Positions 18,897-28,300 of a stretch of DNA of 64,000 nucleotides are shown in pieces. Below the pieces are notes generated by a model. That model made no database searches and had not been told where the DNA came from. It saw nothing but the letters and a program-made list of their open reading frames with translations. Origin of the DNA: Bradyrhizobium tropiciagri (lineage in GTDB: Bacteria > Pseudomonadota > Alphaproteobacteria > Rhizobiales > Xanthobacteraceae); NCBI RefSeq assembly GCF_018130545.1, contig NZ_JAFCKF010000005.1, forward strand, positions 62,001 to 126,000. Reading direction: 5' to 3'. The first letter of the stretch is position 1; each line of letters starts with the position of its first letter. A program made the translations under genes and the position numbers.

Positions 18897-19376
18897 ATGG
18901 CTGTCAGCTCTCCCGAATTGAAAGCTTTCCTGCTCGCCACGCCTTTCTTCGGAGGGCTGTCAGATACAAGCCTCGATCTGTTGATTTCAATGCTCGTCGA
19001 GCGCGGCTTCGACGTCGGCGCCACGATCGTAGCGGAAGGAGAGCCGGGGCGCTCAATGTTTATCGTTCACTCCGGCGAGCTCGTCGTGAGCAGGCTTGGG
19101 CATTTGGGACGCCCAATTCGGATGGCAAGTCTTGGGCCTGGTGATTTTTTTGGCGAGATGACGCTCATCGAAATGCAAAATCGTTCGGCTTCCGTCGCGG
19201 CGCAAAGCGCAACTGTCCTGTACGAGCTAACGGCTCGAAACCTTTATATGTATTGCAAGGCAGACATCCACGCCTATGTCCTCGTGATGCAGAATATCAG
19301 CCGCGAACTTTGTCGGAGGCTTCGTCGCGCGGATGATCGGATTGCCGAGCTACTGGCGCATCAGGCAGAGCAATAG
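18897..19376 (+). CDS. Cyclic-nucleotide-binding domain protein without DNA-binding domain
   Basis: A 159-residue protein made only of a cNMP-binding beta-roll plus a C-terminal helix. The phosphate-binding cassette is visible as PGDFFGEMTLIEMQNRSASV, with the Glu and Arg that contact cyclic nucleotide. CRP/FNR regulators run about 230 residues and have a winged helix after the C-helix; here the chain stops after RADDRIAELLAHQAEQ, so it cannot bind DNA on its own. It lies among peptide genes whose promoters carry CRP-like boxes. It could sense a nucleotide, sequester it, or dimerise with a full-length CRP-family protein; this is inference. Confidence 0.8.
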   Translation: MAVSSPELKAFLLATPFFGGLSDTSLDLLISMLVERGFDVGATIVAEGEPGRSMFIVHSGELVVSRLGHLGRPIRMASLGPGDFFGEMTLIEMQNRSASVAAQSATVLYELTARNLYMYCKADIHAYVLVMQNISRELCRRLRRADDRIAELLAHQAEQ

Positions 19377-19440
19377 GTTACAGTCCTGAGAGCCGTTCAA
19401 AAAACTGACCCAAGAGTCCTGACATCGTTGCATTGATTCT

Positions 19441-19709
19441 GCCGCTGCCATCGCCAGCGGACTAACAATTGCGGTGGTGCCGCAAGCCGAATTGTGGAAG
19501 CGGGCGATGGATGCCGCAGTGGTACTGGCGAAGCGGCCGGCCGGCGCGTTCAGCGTCGCTAAGCGTTTGATGCACGACCAGGAGCGGATCATGGATCGGG
19601 CGGTGGAGGAAGAGCGGCTCTTCCACGAGTGGTTTGGGACGCCTGAAGCACGCGAGGCCTTCGAGGCCTTTGTCGAACGCAGGCCCCCGACTTTACGAAG
19701 CTGTCTTGA
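19441..19709 (+). pseudogene. Enoyl-CoA hydratase C-terminal remnant
   Basis: The translation matches the last 80-odd residues of an enoyl-CoA hydratase/isomerase (VVPQAELWKRAM, FSVAKRLM, GTPEAREAFEAFVERRPP). Upstream the frame is closed by stops at about 19387 and 19420. Near 19690 the end is frameshifted: restoring one base after the Pro-Pro codons gives the usual DFTKLS ending and a TGA at 19707-19709. It is therefore a dead fragment, not a gene. Confidence 0.8.
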
Positions 19710-20073
19710 CGACTAGAGGATTTGGTAGGTTCGCCGACCAGATTTGGTGGTGACGGATCTCGTACGAGTGGCGGTTCTTTGCGGACTATCGAACCCGACG
19801 TTTCGAGCGGGGCTGCTCCCCGGCAGCGAAACAAGGCGTCAAAATGGTGTCTTGCGACGTAGCGGACGCCTCTTGCCGAGGCCATGGTAGTGGAGAAGCC
19901 CGCGGGTTTTGGCCGGCGGGATTCTCTACTGCGTCGAGGCTGCCGGTTGGAGTTCACCGATCCGAGGCTGCTGGCGACGACAAAAATGCTAGGTCGTGCA
20001 CGGAGACCTGCGAGTTCATTAGGCCGATTCTCGGCAGCGCACGCCAAGGCGCCGGCAAAGGCGGGTGCATCAT
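19710..20073. other. No supported feature
   Basis: This gap downstream of the minus-strand peptide gene has frames open on both strands but no ribosome site, family resemblance or clear hairpin that I can support. Confidence 0.5.
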
Positions 20074-20271
20074 TCAAACAGGCGGCTGGCCCGATGTCTT
20101 GTTGAAGCCGTCGAAGAAGGCGCCGTAAACCTGTCGATTTGTCAACCCATCGCAATTTACATATGACGGATACACACCGGTTCCAGCTGGTCCATTCGGG
20201 CAGAACTGGTAGCCGTCCTGCAGGCTGCCGCTCGCGAGATCGAGCTCGGCGTCATTCAACTCGTCGATCAT
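20074..20271 (-). CDS. Leader-type peptide 5 with atypical SGS cleavage site
   Basis: A 65-residue product. Its first 16 residues (MIDELNDAELDLASGS) match the double-glycine leader pattern, but the Gly-Gly is replaced by Gly-Ser. The rest is rich in Gly, Pro, Tyr and Asn with two cysteines (Cys24, Cys40) that could form one disulfide. GGGAGAA lies 6 to 7 bases before the ATG. The gene has the same GTGA-N6-TCAC promoter as the other peptide genes, which is the best argument that it is real and part of the set. C39 peptidases often tolerate Gly-Ser or Gly-Ala at the site, so processing by the same exporter is plausible. Confidence 0.72.
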   Translation of the reverse strand: MIDELNDAELDLASGSLQDGYQFCPNGPAGTGVYPSYVNCDGLTNRQVYGAFFDGFNKTSGQPPV

Positions 20272-20345
20272 ATTCGTTCTCCCTTGCTGTGATGAACACC
20301 GCGTTCATCGAGTTGCGAGCATGGCAGCTGAGATCCTTTGTCACC

Positions 20346-20359
20346 GTGACTAAGGTCAC
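20346..20359 (-). promoter_or_regulatory. GTGA-N6-TCAC box and promoter of peptide gene 20271
   Basis: On the minus strand the box reads GTGACCTTAGTCAC. CATGCT starts 22 bases after it, and the predicted transcript start is near 20311, 40 bases before the ATG. Confidence 0.75.
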
Positions 20360-20686
20360 CGTTCTTCGTTGCCGCAGGCTGGCTTAGAAGTGGCATCGGA
20401 AGGCGAGGTCTGGTGCACTCAAGGGCGCTTTGATTGGACCGATAGGGCAGGTCCTTCCTTTTGACGCCGTCAGTTTGCGCTTGGTCGTGTTAGCTACACA
20501 TCGGCGAGGTCGCTTCTGATGCAAGTCTGGTGCGGCAGTGCTTCAGCCTCCGGTTACCGGACAACGATAAGTCAGCGGTCAAAACGTCTCGATAACCCCG
20601 CGCAGGCGAGAGCGGCGACTGGCCGTGAAATCTCCGTTCCTCGCCGATACAGCGCGCAACCCACATCGCTGTTTTCTGCAAAAACC
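20360..20686. other. No supported feature
   Basis: Non-coding by appearance; no box, hairpin or ribosome site found. Confidence 0.45.
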
Positions 20687-20812
20687 TATCAGTGCCCTCA
20701 CAACGTCGATCTGGACGCGGCGAGATGGCCCGACGAGATGCGTCTGTCCGATCTCGAGCCGCCGCTCGCCTGCTTGAGTTGTGGCAAGCAAGGCTCGATC
20801 ATCGTTCGTTAG
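20687..20812 (+). pseudogene. Zinc-ribbon protein C-terminal remnant
   Basis: The stretch YQCPHNVDLDAARWPDEM followed by RLSDLEPPLACLSCGKQG resembles the end of small rhizobial zinc-ribbon proteins (WPDDVRLSDLEPRFVC..CG pattern). Sequence before it shows no matching N-terminal half and no ribosome site, so it is probably a gene scrap. Confidence 0.5.
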
Positions 20813-20857
20813 CCGTGCCGCTCAAATCGAGCGCCAGCCGCGTCGATTTTTACGTGT

Positions 20858-20871
20858 GTGACGTGCGTCAC
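20858..20871 (+). promoter_or_regulatory. GTGA-N6-TCAC box and promoter of peptide gene 20947
   Basis: GTGACGTGCGTCAC, here extended to TGTGA and TCACA, the full CRP consensus. TATCCA starts 22 bases after it (20894-20899). The predicted transcript start is near 20906, 41 bases before the ATG. Confidence 0.78.
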
Positions 20872-20946
20872 AGCACCCGTCGCTCGGAGCTCGTATCCAT
20901 CGTGCACCAGGTGGCGATGCAGCCGCCGGCAACAGGAGGAAAGCAG

Positions 20947-21126
20947 ATGGAGATGACGAGCATTCGTGAACTGTCAACCGACGAGCTGGGAGCAGTTTCG
21001 GGGGGGAAGCCGTCGAGCCCGGTCAGTGTTCCTGGAAATGCGTTCGACAAGCTGCTGGCGGCTATCGACAGAAATCTTGCGATGGTGAAGGACCTAAAGC
21101 CGGGCGGTTACCTTCCGCCCGCCTAA
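20947..21126 (+). CDS. Double-glycine leader peptide 6
   Basis: A 59-residue precursor with a 20-residue leader ending RELSTDELGAVSGG. The predicted 39-residue mature part begins KPSSPVSVPGNAF, has a short amphipathic helix (DKLLAAIDRNLAMVKDL) and ends KPGGYLPPA. AGGAGGA lies 6 bases before the ATG at 20947; the second ATG, two codons later, is too far. It is followed by a 12-base-pair hairpin. It has no Cys and no GxxxG run, so it differs in type from peptides 2 and 4. Confidence 0.85.
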   Translation: MEMTSIRELSTDELGAVSGGKPSSPVSVPGNAFDKLLAAIDRNLAMVKDLKPGGYLPPA

Positions 21127-21193
21127 GCCAGTGACGCTGCATCCGTGAGTTCCGTGCCCAAATACGGCCTCGGTGCTTGCTGCCCTCGGAGAA

Positions 21194-21222
21194 CGCCGTT
21201 GGGAGTCATACTCCCAGCGGCG
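21194..21222 (+). terminator. Hairpin after peptide gene 6
   Basis: A 12-base-pair stem (CGCCGTTGGGAG with CTCCCAGCGGCG, one G-T pair, loop TCATA), then CATTTCG. A probable terminator with a weak T-tract. Confidence 0.65.
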
Positions 21223-21271
21223 CATTTCGCGCCATGACGTCGATCCGCGCTGAGACGCAAGGCCGCGGGTC

Positions 21272-21373
21272 GGCAACGGAGCTGAAATGCCCTTGAGGCT
21301 GATTGGAGCCTTGGCTCTTCATCGTCGAGATCAGCGACTGAAATCGCAGCAAATGCGAACGCCCTCGGAGCGC
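21272..21373 (+). repeat. Dispersed repeat, copy 2
   Basis: Alignable over its whole length with 61405-61509, best at the end (GCAGCAAATGCGAACGCCCT), and more weakly with 9706-9810. It does not encode a shared protein frame, so the conservation is at the nucleic-acid level. Confidence 0.7.
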
Positions 21374-21632
21374 AGCATTCTCATCCAGATGCTTCCGCAC
21401 TAGGTGCCCGAGTTCGTGCCGGATAATCCACTCAAGTGCCCGGAGAAAGATCACGCTTCCATTGCGATTGTCGTCAGTGGGCGGTTGGGCGGTTGGCGTC
21501 GGCGCTTATCCCCTTCACCCTCACTTGGTTTGCCTGACGCTTTCGCGAACTTGCGCGCGAACGAAAAGTGGACGTATCTGGTGCGGTCGTCGTTCTGCGG
21601 GCAACGAGAATCTAGTAAGACATTGATCTCAT

Positions 21633-21681
21633 TGGTGGGCCTGGCAGGACTCGAACCTGCAACCAGACCGTTAAGAGCGGC
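21633..21681 (-). other. tRNA 3'-end fragment (possible attachment-site scar)
   Basis: Read on the minus strand, this is the 3' half of a tRNA: anticodon loop CTCTTAA (anticodon CTT, Lys-type), 3' stem CGGTC, variable loop TGGTT, a perfect T-arm GCAGG-TTCGAGT-CCTGC, acceptor CAGGCCC, discriminator A and encoded CCA. The D-arm and 5' acceptor strand are missing; similarity stops within the 5' anticodon stem. Such 3' fragments are what site-specific integration into a tRNA gene leaves behind. The family could also be the CAT-anticodon type with one changed anticodon base. Confidence 0.75.
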
Positions 21682-22046
21682 TGGAAAGGGAAGGTGGCCG
21701 TCGATTTTCATAGAGTTCTTCTGGAGTTTGCCCGCTTTCGTTAGCCATATGAACGAGAACAACACGTCACGCAGCAACCCGTCCAGGTTTGCTCGCGGCA
21801 GCGGCCGGTCTCATGTCGTGCGCTCAATACGGTTGTTTTCCGCCAGCCGCGATCGATCAGGGACTTCGAGCAAATCAAACGAGCGATCAGTCACTTTCGA
21901 CACGACAAAAGCTGTGGTCGCGGCAAGCGATTGCGCCTGCGTCTACTTCGATCCGGCGAGCTCGAATGTGATCTGCCTCTCGTTGCGGCAAACAAATTCG
22001 ATCAGCGCGATTGCCACGCGACGGAGCTTGTCGACGCAAGGAGGGC
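21682..22046. other. No supported gene
   Basis: The stretch between the tRNA fragment and the control region of the giant gene. Overlapping open frames show no ribosome site or family signature. Confidence 0.45.
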
Positions 22047-22086
22047 GTGTCATAGTTTTATTGCTGGTGTCATCGTTTTGTTGCTG
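22047..22086 (+). repeat. 20-base tandem direct repeat upstream of the giant gene
   Basis: Two adjacent 20-base units (22047-22066 and 22067-22086) starting GTGTCAT and ending TTGCTG agree at 18 of 20 positions. Two helical turns per unit would suit a dimeric regulator bound side by side. A local AT-rich patch with a small TTACT-TTT-AGTAA palindrome (22105-22117) follows and is the likely promoter area for the giant gene. Confidence 0.6.
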
Positions 22087-22281
22087 GACCCAGACTATGT
22101 TTCGTTACTTTTAGTAAATTTAAAGCCGGCCGCTCGTTGTTCGTAAGAGGGCGCTGCGATGAATCTTTTTATCAGCCTTTCGATTGTTGGGTTTTCATTC
22201 CCGCGTCGTTCACCCGCCAAATTGGATCGCCTCAGAATCAAAGGCGCATTCCTGGACTCGGTCACTCCCTGATCTGCCTCA

Positions 22282-22305
22282 CCCCGGGCGCGAATTCGTC
22301 CGGGG
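22282..22305 (+). promoter_or_regulatory. 5'-leader hairpin of the giant gene
   Basis: A 9-base-pair GC-rich stem (CCCCGGGCG with CGTCCGGGG, one G-T pair, loop CGAATT) ends 61 bases before the start codon. It may protect or attenuate the very long mRNA. Confidence 0.45.
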
Positions 22306-22366
22306 GCTGTCGTTGCATGAATGATTTGTCTGCGCCGTCAGGTTCATTTCCAAATGGAGCATTCCA

Positions 22367-25300
22367 ATGGGCATTCATTGGCGCTGGAACAAGGAAGCTT
22401 TTAAGCGCTCCGCGTTCGAATCGCTCCTTGACAAGGTCGTCCGCGAAATCTTCCCGGCACGCGCCATAAAACGGCGCCGCGCGGGAAGCGCGGTGCGTCC
22501 CGCGGCCAAAGCAAAACGTCAGAGCTTCACACTGGAGCCGATCGAGCCGCGCCTGCTGCTGTCGGCCGATCTGTCCTACGGCAGCTCCGGCTCAAGCGAA
22601 TTCTGGGTGAAGGCGGTCGACAGCACGCATGTGCAGCTGTTCAACGATGCGACGCTGACCGACGCGAGCCATCAGGTGACGTCCGCCCAGCTGCTGAGCG
22701 GCGGCCAGCTGACGATCGAGCGCGGCACGCTGCTTGGCGTCAACCTCGGCGACCTCAAGAGCGACACGATCCATATCGACGCTGACACGTTCTCGACCCT
22801 TGACGCCAGCGCGACCGGCATAGCCAACAAGAACCTGCTCGACATTACTTTCGACGGCGGCGACCAGCGCGCTTTCCAGGACCATATCAAGCTGGACAAG
22901 GATGCCAGCCTGCAGTTCGGCCTGTCGGTCACCAGCAACTCGGAGATCACTGCCACCAACAGTCTCACCGTTGCCGGCGATCTGACGCTCAAGTCCGACC
23001 AGATCGGACTGACCGGCGCGCTTCCCGGTGCCGGCTTCATCCCGGGCTTCTCGCAAGCGGCCGTGGCGATCGGCAATGCCGGAATCACCCTGGACGCCGC
23101 CAACTTCCTGGCGACGGGCGGCAACGTCACGCTGGAGGCGCACTCCAACTTCAATATCAGCACCGGCGGCGCGGACGATGCCAGCGGCATCGGTCAGTTC
23201 AGCCTCAACGATCAGTCGATTCTCAACGCCAATATGGGCACCAGCAACCTGTCGAACGTTTCGCTGGTCCTGAGCTTCAGCAGCGTCAAGGTCGATATCG
23301 GCGACGGCTCGACGGTCAAGACCCAAGGCAGCGGCGATATCAGCATCAATGCGCTGGTCGACGACGCCGGCGGCGGCATCATCGGTACGGCGAAGAACAA
23401 CAGTTCGGTCAACTTCGCGGTCACCGTCGGCAGCGCCGACCCCGAGGTGCTGATCCACGGCGGTTCGCAGGTCACCTCGGCCGGCAAGATCGACGCTCGC
23501 GCCACGTCGGACATCAGCACGTTGAAGACCGAGGTCGTCGGTCCCGACTCCGGCGACGACAACAGCAACTCCAAGCTGGACGGTGCGGTGGCCGTGACGG
23601 TGTTCGAGAGCAAGGCCGTGGCCGCCGTGTTCGATTCGGCCCAGCTCAGCGCTATCGATGCGACGACCGTCACGGCGAGCAGCAGGGTCATCGGCGACAC
23701 CAAGGCAGACGCGACGGGTGTGACGGCCGGCGCCGCGGTCGCGGTTTCCGTCCTGTACGGTGACACGACGGCATCGGTCGACGGGGCATCCGTCGACGGC
23801 AGTTCCGTTACCGTCAGCGCGGCTTCGGACCGCGAGTTCAGTACCGCATCGACGTCGTCCACGGATGGCTCGTCGCAACATGACGGGGCCAGTGCCGACA
23901 ATCCGAGCGAGAACGTGCTGTCGACCAACAAGGCGACGACGGCCGACAATACATCCACCGGAGCGGCGGGCACCGAGAGCAACATTACGTTCGCCGGCGC
24001 GGTCTCGGTCGGCGTCGACCTCGGGGCGACGTCGGCGTTCATCAACAATGCCACGATCGGCCATGCCGGCACCGGTGCGGTTACGGTGCTGGTCGACCCG
24101 ATCGACATTATTTCGGTCACCGCCGACGGCTCCAACACGGGTACCGGAAACAACGGGGTCGGTGTCGCCGTCGCCATCGACACCGCCACCCGCGACAATC
24201 TTGCGTTTGTCGGCGGCGTCACGACGATCGCTACGGACGCGCTCAGCATCCAGGTCCAGCCGTCGACTGCAAGCAGCTTCGATGCCGAGGCGACCTCGGG
24301 CGCCGGCGATCCAACCAAGGTCGGTGTGGCCGGCTCATTGGCCGTCAACGTGATCCTGACGACCAACGAGGCCTATATCGATACCGGCTCGTCGCTGACG
24401 CTGCTCGGCAGCCCGGACGTCCTGATCGAAGCCGATTCAAACATCACGATCACGACCAAGGCGCTACCGGGAGGAGAGGGCGGCAGCGACGCGACGAAGT
24501 TCGGCATCGGCATCTCGATTGCGGTCGGATACGGCCAGGACGAGACCGCGGCGTTCCTTGGCAACAATGCCGGCGTCAGCGGCGCGAAGGGGGTGAGCCT
24601 TCTTGCCGACTCGGACCACAAAATGGACACCGAGGCAACCGGCGGCGGTCAGGGCCAGACGGCGATTACGCCGATCATTGCGATTTCGGTCGCCGACAAC
24701 GACACGCACGCGACCCTTGGCACCGGCTCGCTGCTCACGGTCGGAGTCGATGGCTTCAGCGCATCCTCGACGCTGACAGATACGGTGCAGACGATCGCCA
24801 CCGGCGACACGAAGTCCAGCAAGACCGGGGTCGGAATCTCGATCTCGCTGTCGATCGTCAACGACAGCTCGCTGTCGACCACGAACCGCGACATCGCCTC
24901 GAGCGGCATCGCCGCGTTCATGTCGAGCGCGATTTCACTCAGCGAAAGCATCTCCAGGGCCAGCTCGAAGGGCGGCGAGGACGATGATGCTTCGAAGGGC
25001 GAGGATAGCGACAACAGCAGCGTCGACGGCAAGACCGATGCACAAAAGAGCTTTGCCAACAATGAGAAGGCGAGCGGCGGGCAGACGTTCAGCTTTACTG
25101 CGGGCAACGTCAATACGACCGCCGATACGATCCAGCTCGGATCGGGCCTCAACACCGGCGACGAGGTGAAATTCCATATTCTCGATGCGACCTCCGGCGA
25201 GGGCTTGCTCAACAACCAGAACTATTATGTGCGTGATGTCGGCGGCGGCAATTACAAGTTCTACCATTCGGCCGATGACGCGAAAAACGACAAGAATGCC

Positions 25301-28300
25301 GTCAACTTGATCGGTTCGCCCAACGGCAGCCAGGAGTTTGTTTCGGTCGCGCCGACGCCGTCCCGCGACACCACCACCGAGGGCACCGATCCGAACAAGA
25401 CCCAGAGCGACAAGCGGCCGTCCGCGTCGACGTCCAGCGGGTCGGTCAGCGTTGCCGGCGCAGTTGCCATCAATATCGAGAACGGCAAATCGATCGCGTC
25501 GATTCCGAGCGGGCGGCACGTCACGGCGACAGGCCTCGTCTCGACGCTGTCGATTGCCAATATCGACAGCCACGCAATCGCCAATGGCGTCGCCACCGCG
25601 AGCGGCGGCACCGGCGTTGGCGCGGCGGTGCCGATTAATGTCAGCAACATCACCAATCTCGGCTACATCGGGAGCGGCGCCGTGGTCAGCGGTGGCGGCA
25701 TCAGTGCCGGGGCCGTCATGGCGGACCGCGAAATCGCGGCGCCGGCTATCGCGCCTAACGTCGTCACCCAAGACGGCGTCGATGACAGCGTCTTCAAGGA
25801 GGATTCGATCTTCGTCGGTCTCGATTCCGGCCTGAAGAACGGCGACGAGGTGCTGTACACCCCGAAGGGTTCTTCGATCCAGGGGTTAAGCTTTGGTGAT
25901 AGCTACTACGTCAACGTCGCCGAGGACGGCACGATCCGCCTCTATGGTGACGGCACGGGCAATGGCAATGGGCTATCGGACGCCAAGGCCGGCAACGACA
26001 ACTACGTCAAGCTCAAATCCACCGGAGGTGGCTCTGAGCACGATTTCTTCAAGTATGTCGACCTCCCCGGCGGTGCAGGTACCGCCCCGAATCTGCTCAG
26101 CCCGATCAAGTTCAACCCGCAAGGCACGGTCACGCTGTTCAATGCCGGCGACGACAGCGAGCTGCGTACCGGCGATCAGGTTGCTTACGACGCGGTGGGT
26201 GGCACGGCGGTCGGCGGGCTGACACAGAAAACCCAAACCTATTACGTCATCGATCTGACCGAGGGACATTACCAGCTGGCCGCGTCACGTGACGATGCGA
26301 TTGCGGGCACGGCGATCGGCTTGACTGGCACCGGGAATGACAGCCAGGTCCTGCACGACACGACGCATTCGAGCCTCGCCGACGCTGCGTCCGGCGCTGG
26401 CGATGGCAAGATCGGCGTCGCCGGCTCCGTGGCCATCAACGTCGTCAACAACGATAGCGAAGCGGTGCTCGGCCGCGGTGGCGCCGCGACGCTGACGGTC
26501 ACCGGTGGCGGAGATGTCTCGGTCGTTGCCGTGAGCGATGAAGCGAATATTGCGATTGCCAGGCCGTCCGACGGCGACGTCAGCGGCACGAATGTCGGCG
26601 TGGGCGCGTCTGTGGCGGTCAACGTCATTGGTCCCGACAGCAATCACAACCTGATCGAGGCCGCGATCACGGACGGCACCACAATCAGCGGCACGATCGG
26701 CGCGTTGACGGTATCGGCAACCTTGGGCGACGCATCCTACACCCACGGTGAGAATGGCGCCGAATCGTCTTCAGGCGTGGCGGTCGGCATCAGCGCCGCC
26801 GTTGCCGTCATCGACGACACCGCCAGCGCCTATGTTGGAACGGATGCGGTCAACGGCACCGGGATCTCCGGCACCGGCGATGTCACGATCACCTCGTCTG
26901 TGACGGCGGACGATTTGACCGAAACCGACGCGAAGGCGGCAGGCAAGAGCGTGGGCGTCGGCGCCTCCGTGTCGGTTGCCGTGGTTGACGTCGAGAACAG
27001 CGCCGAGGTGGCGCGCGGTATCTCTACGACGCTCGGCGGTTTCACGCTGCAGGCGACCGCGGCAGTATCGAGCGTGGCGGAGGCGGTAGCCACCGTCAGC
27101 GGTGCGTCCAGCGACAAATCGGACGACAACGATACAACCAAATCGTCCAAGACGTCTGACGATCAGGCCAACAAGCAGCTGAGCGGCAACGCCGGCAATG
27201 CCGGAAGCAGCACCACATCGTTGAGCGGCGCATCGGGTGGCAGCACCGCGACGAGCGAGTCGAGCAGCGGCGAGAGCAAGAGTTCCGGTGAGGGCGGCAA
27301 GAGCTCGAGCGGTGTCGGCGTGGCCGCGGCGGTCGCGGTCAACGTGCTCACGTCGAACAACACTGCCAAGATCACCCATGGAGGCAACATCAGCGCGAAT
27401 GCCGCGCTCAAGGTGTCGGCGCAAGCGGAAGTGGATTCCGTTGCCAAGGCCGTTGGTGCGTCGATCGCGATGAACAACAGCACCAATGTAGGTGCTGCGG
27501 TTGGCCTCAACGTGGTAAATGCGACCAACAAGGCCCAAGTCACCGGTGCGTCCAAGATCTCCGGTAACGGCATCACCATCGAGGCGGTCGTTCCGACGGG
27601 CAAGGCCGACGATTTCATCGCCTGGGGTGCCGCGGCGGCCGCAAGCGGCGACAACGGCAAAGCCTCGGTCGCCGGGTCGATCGGCATCAACGTGATCCAT
27701 CAATTCGAAACGGAGGCCTCGACGGCCGCCGGGTCGCATCTGGAGTCTGGCGCAGACACCAGCGTGACCGCCACGGCGAACTTTGATTTGCAGACCGTCG
27801 CGGCGGCTGCGGCGTTCTCCGAGGGCGGCAGCGGATTCGGCGCGACCATCAACGTCGCGGTGATGAACGACGTCTCGACGAAGGCATTCATCGCCGGCGA
27901 TGCCGATGAAGCCGGCGCGCTGACGGTCGATGCGGAAAGTGCCCTCAACCCGACGCCCATCGCCATTCCGCACGTCCCGGCCGGCGCCGATCTGACCCTG
28001 ACCTCGGTCGCCGTGGCGGGCTCGGCCAGCGGCGGCAACGCCGCGGCCAGCGGCTCGTTTATCGTCAATGTTCTCGATATCACCGTCGACGCGCATATCG
28101 ACACCGGGAGCCAAATCAACAAGGGCGACCTCTACACCTCAAGCGCAGGCCAGACCATCACGGTCAAGGCGGTCAACGAGACCGAGATTCGCAGCGTTGC
28201 CGGCGCGCTTGGCGTCACGACCGGCTCGACCGGGATCGGTATCGGTCTCGATGTTGAGATTCTGACCAAGCATACCTTCGCCTATATCGGCAGCCAGGCC

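Noticed and set aside
21633-21681. A functional tRNA-Lys gene
   Set aside because: The D-arm and 5' acceptor strand are absent and the anticodon stem is mismatched at its base.
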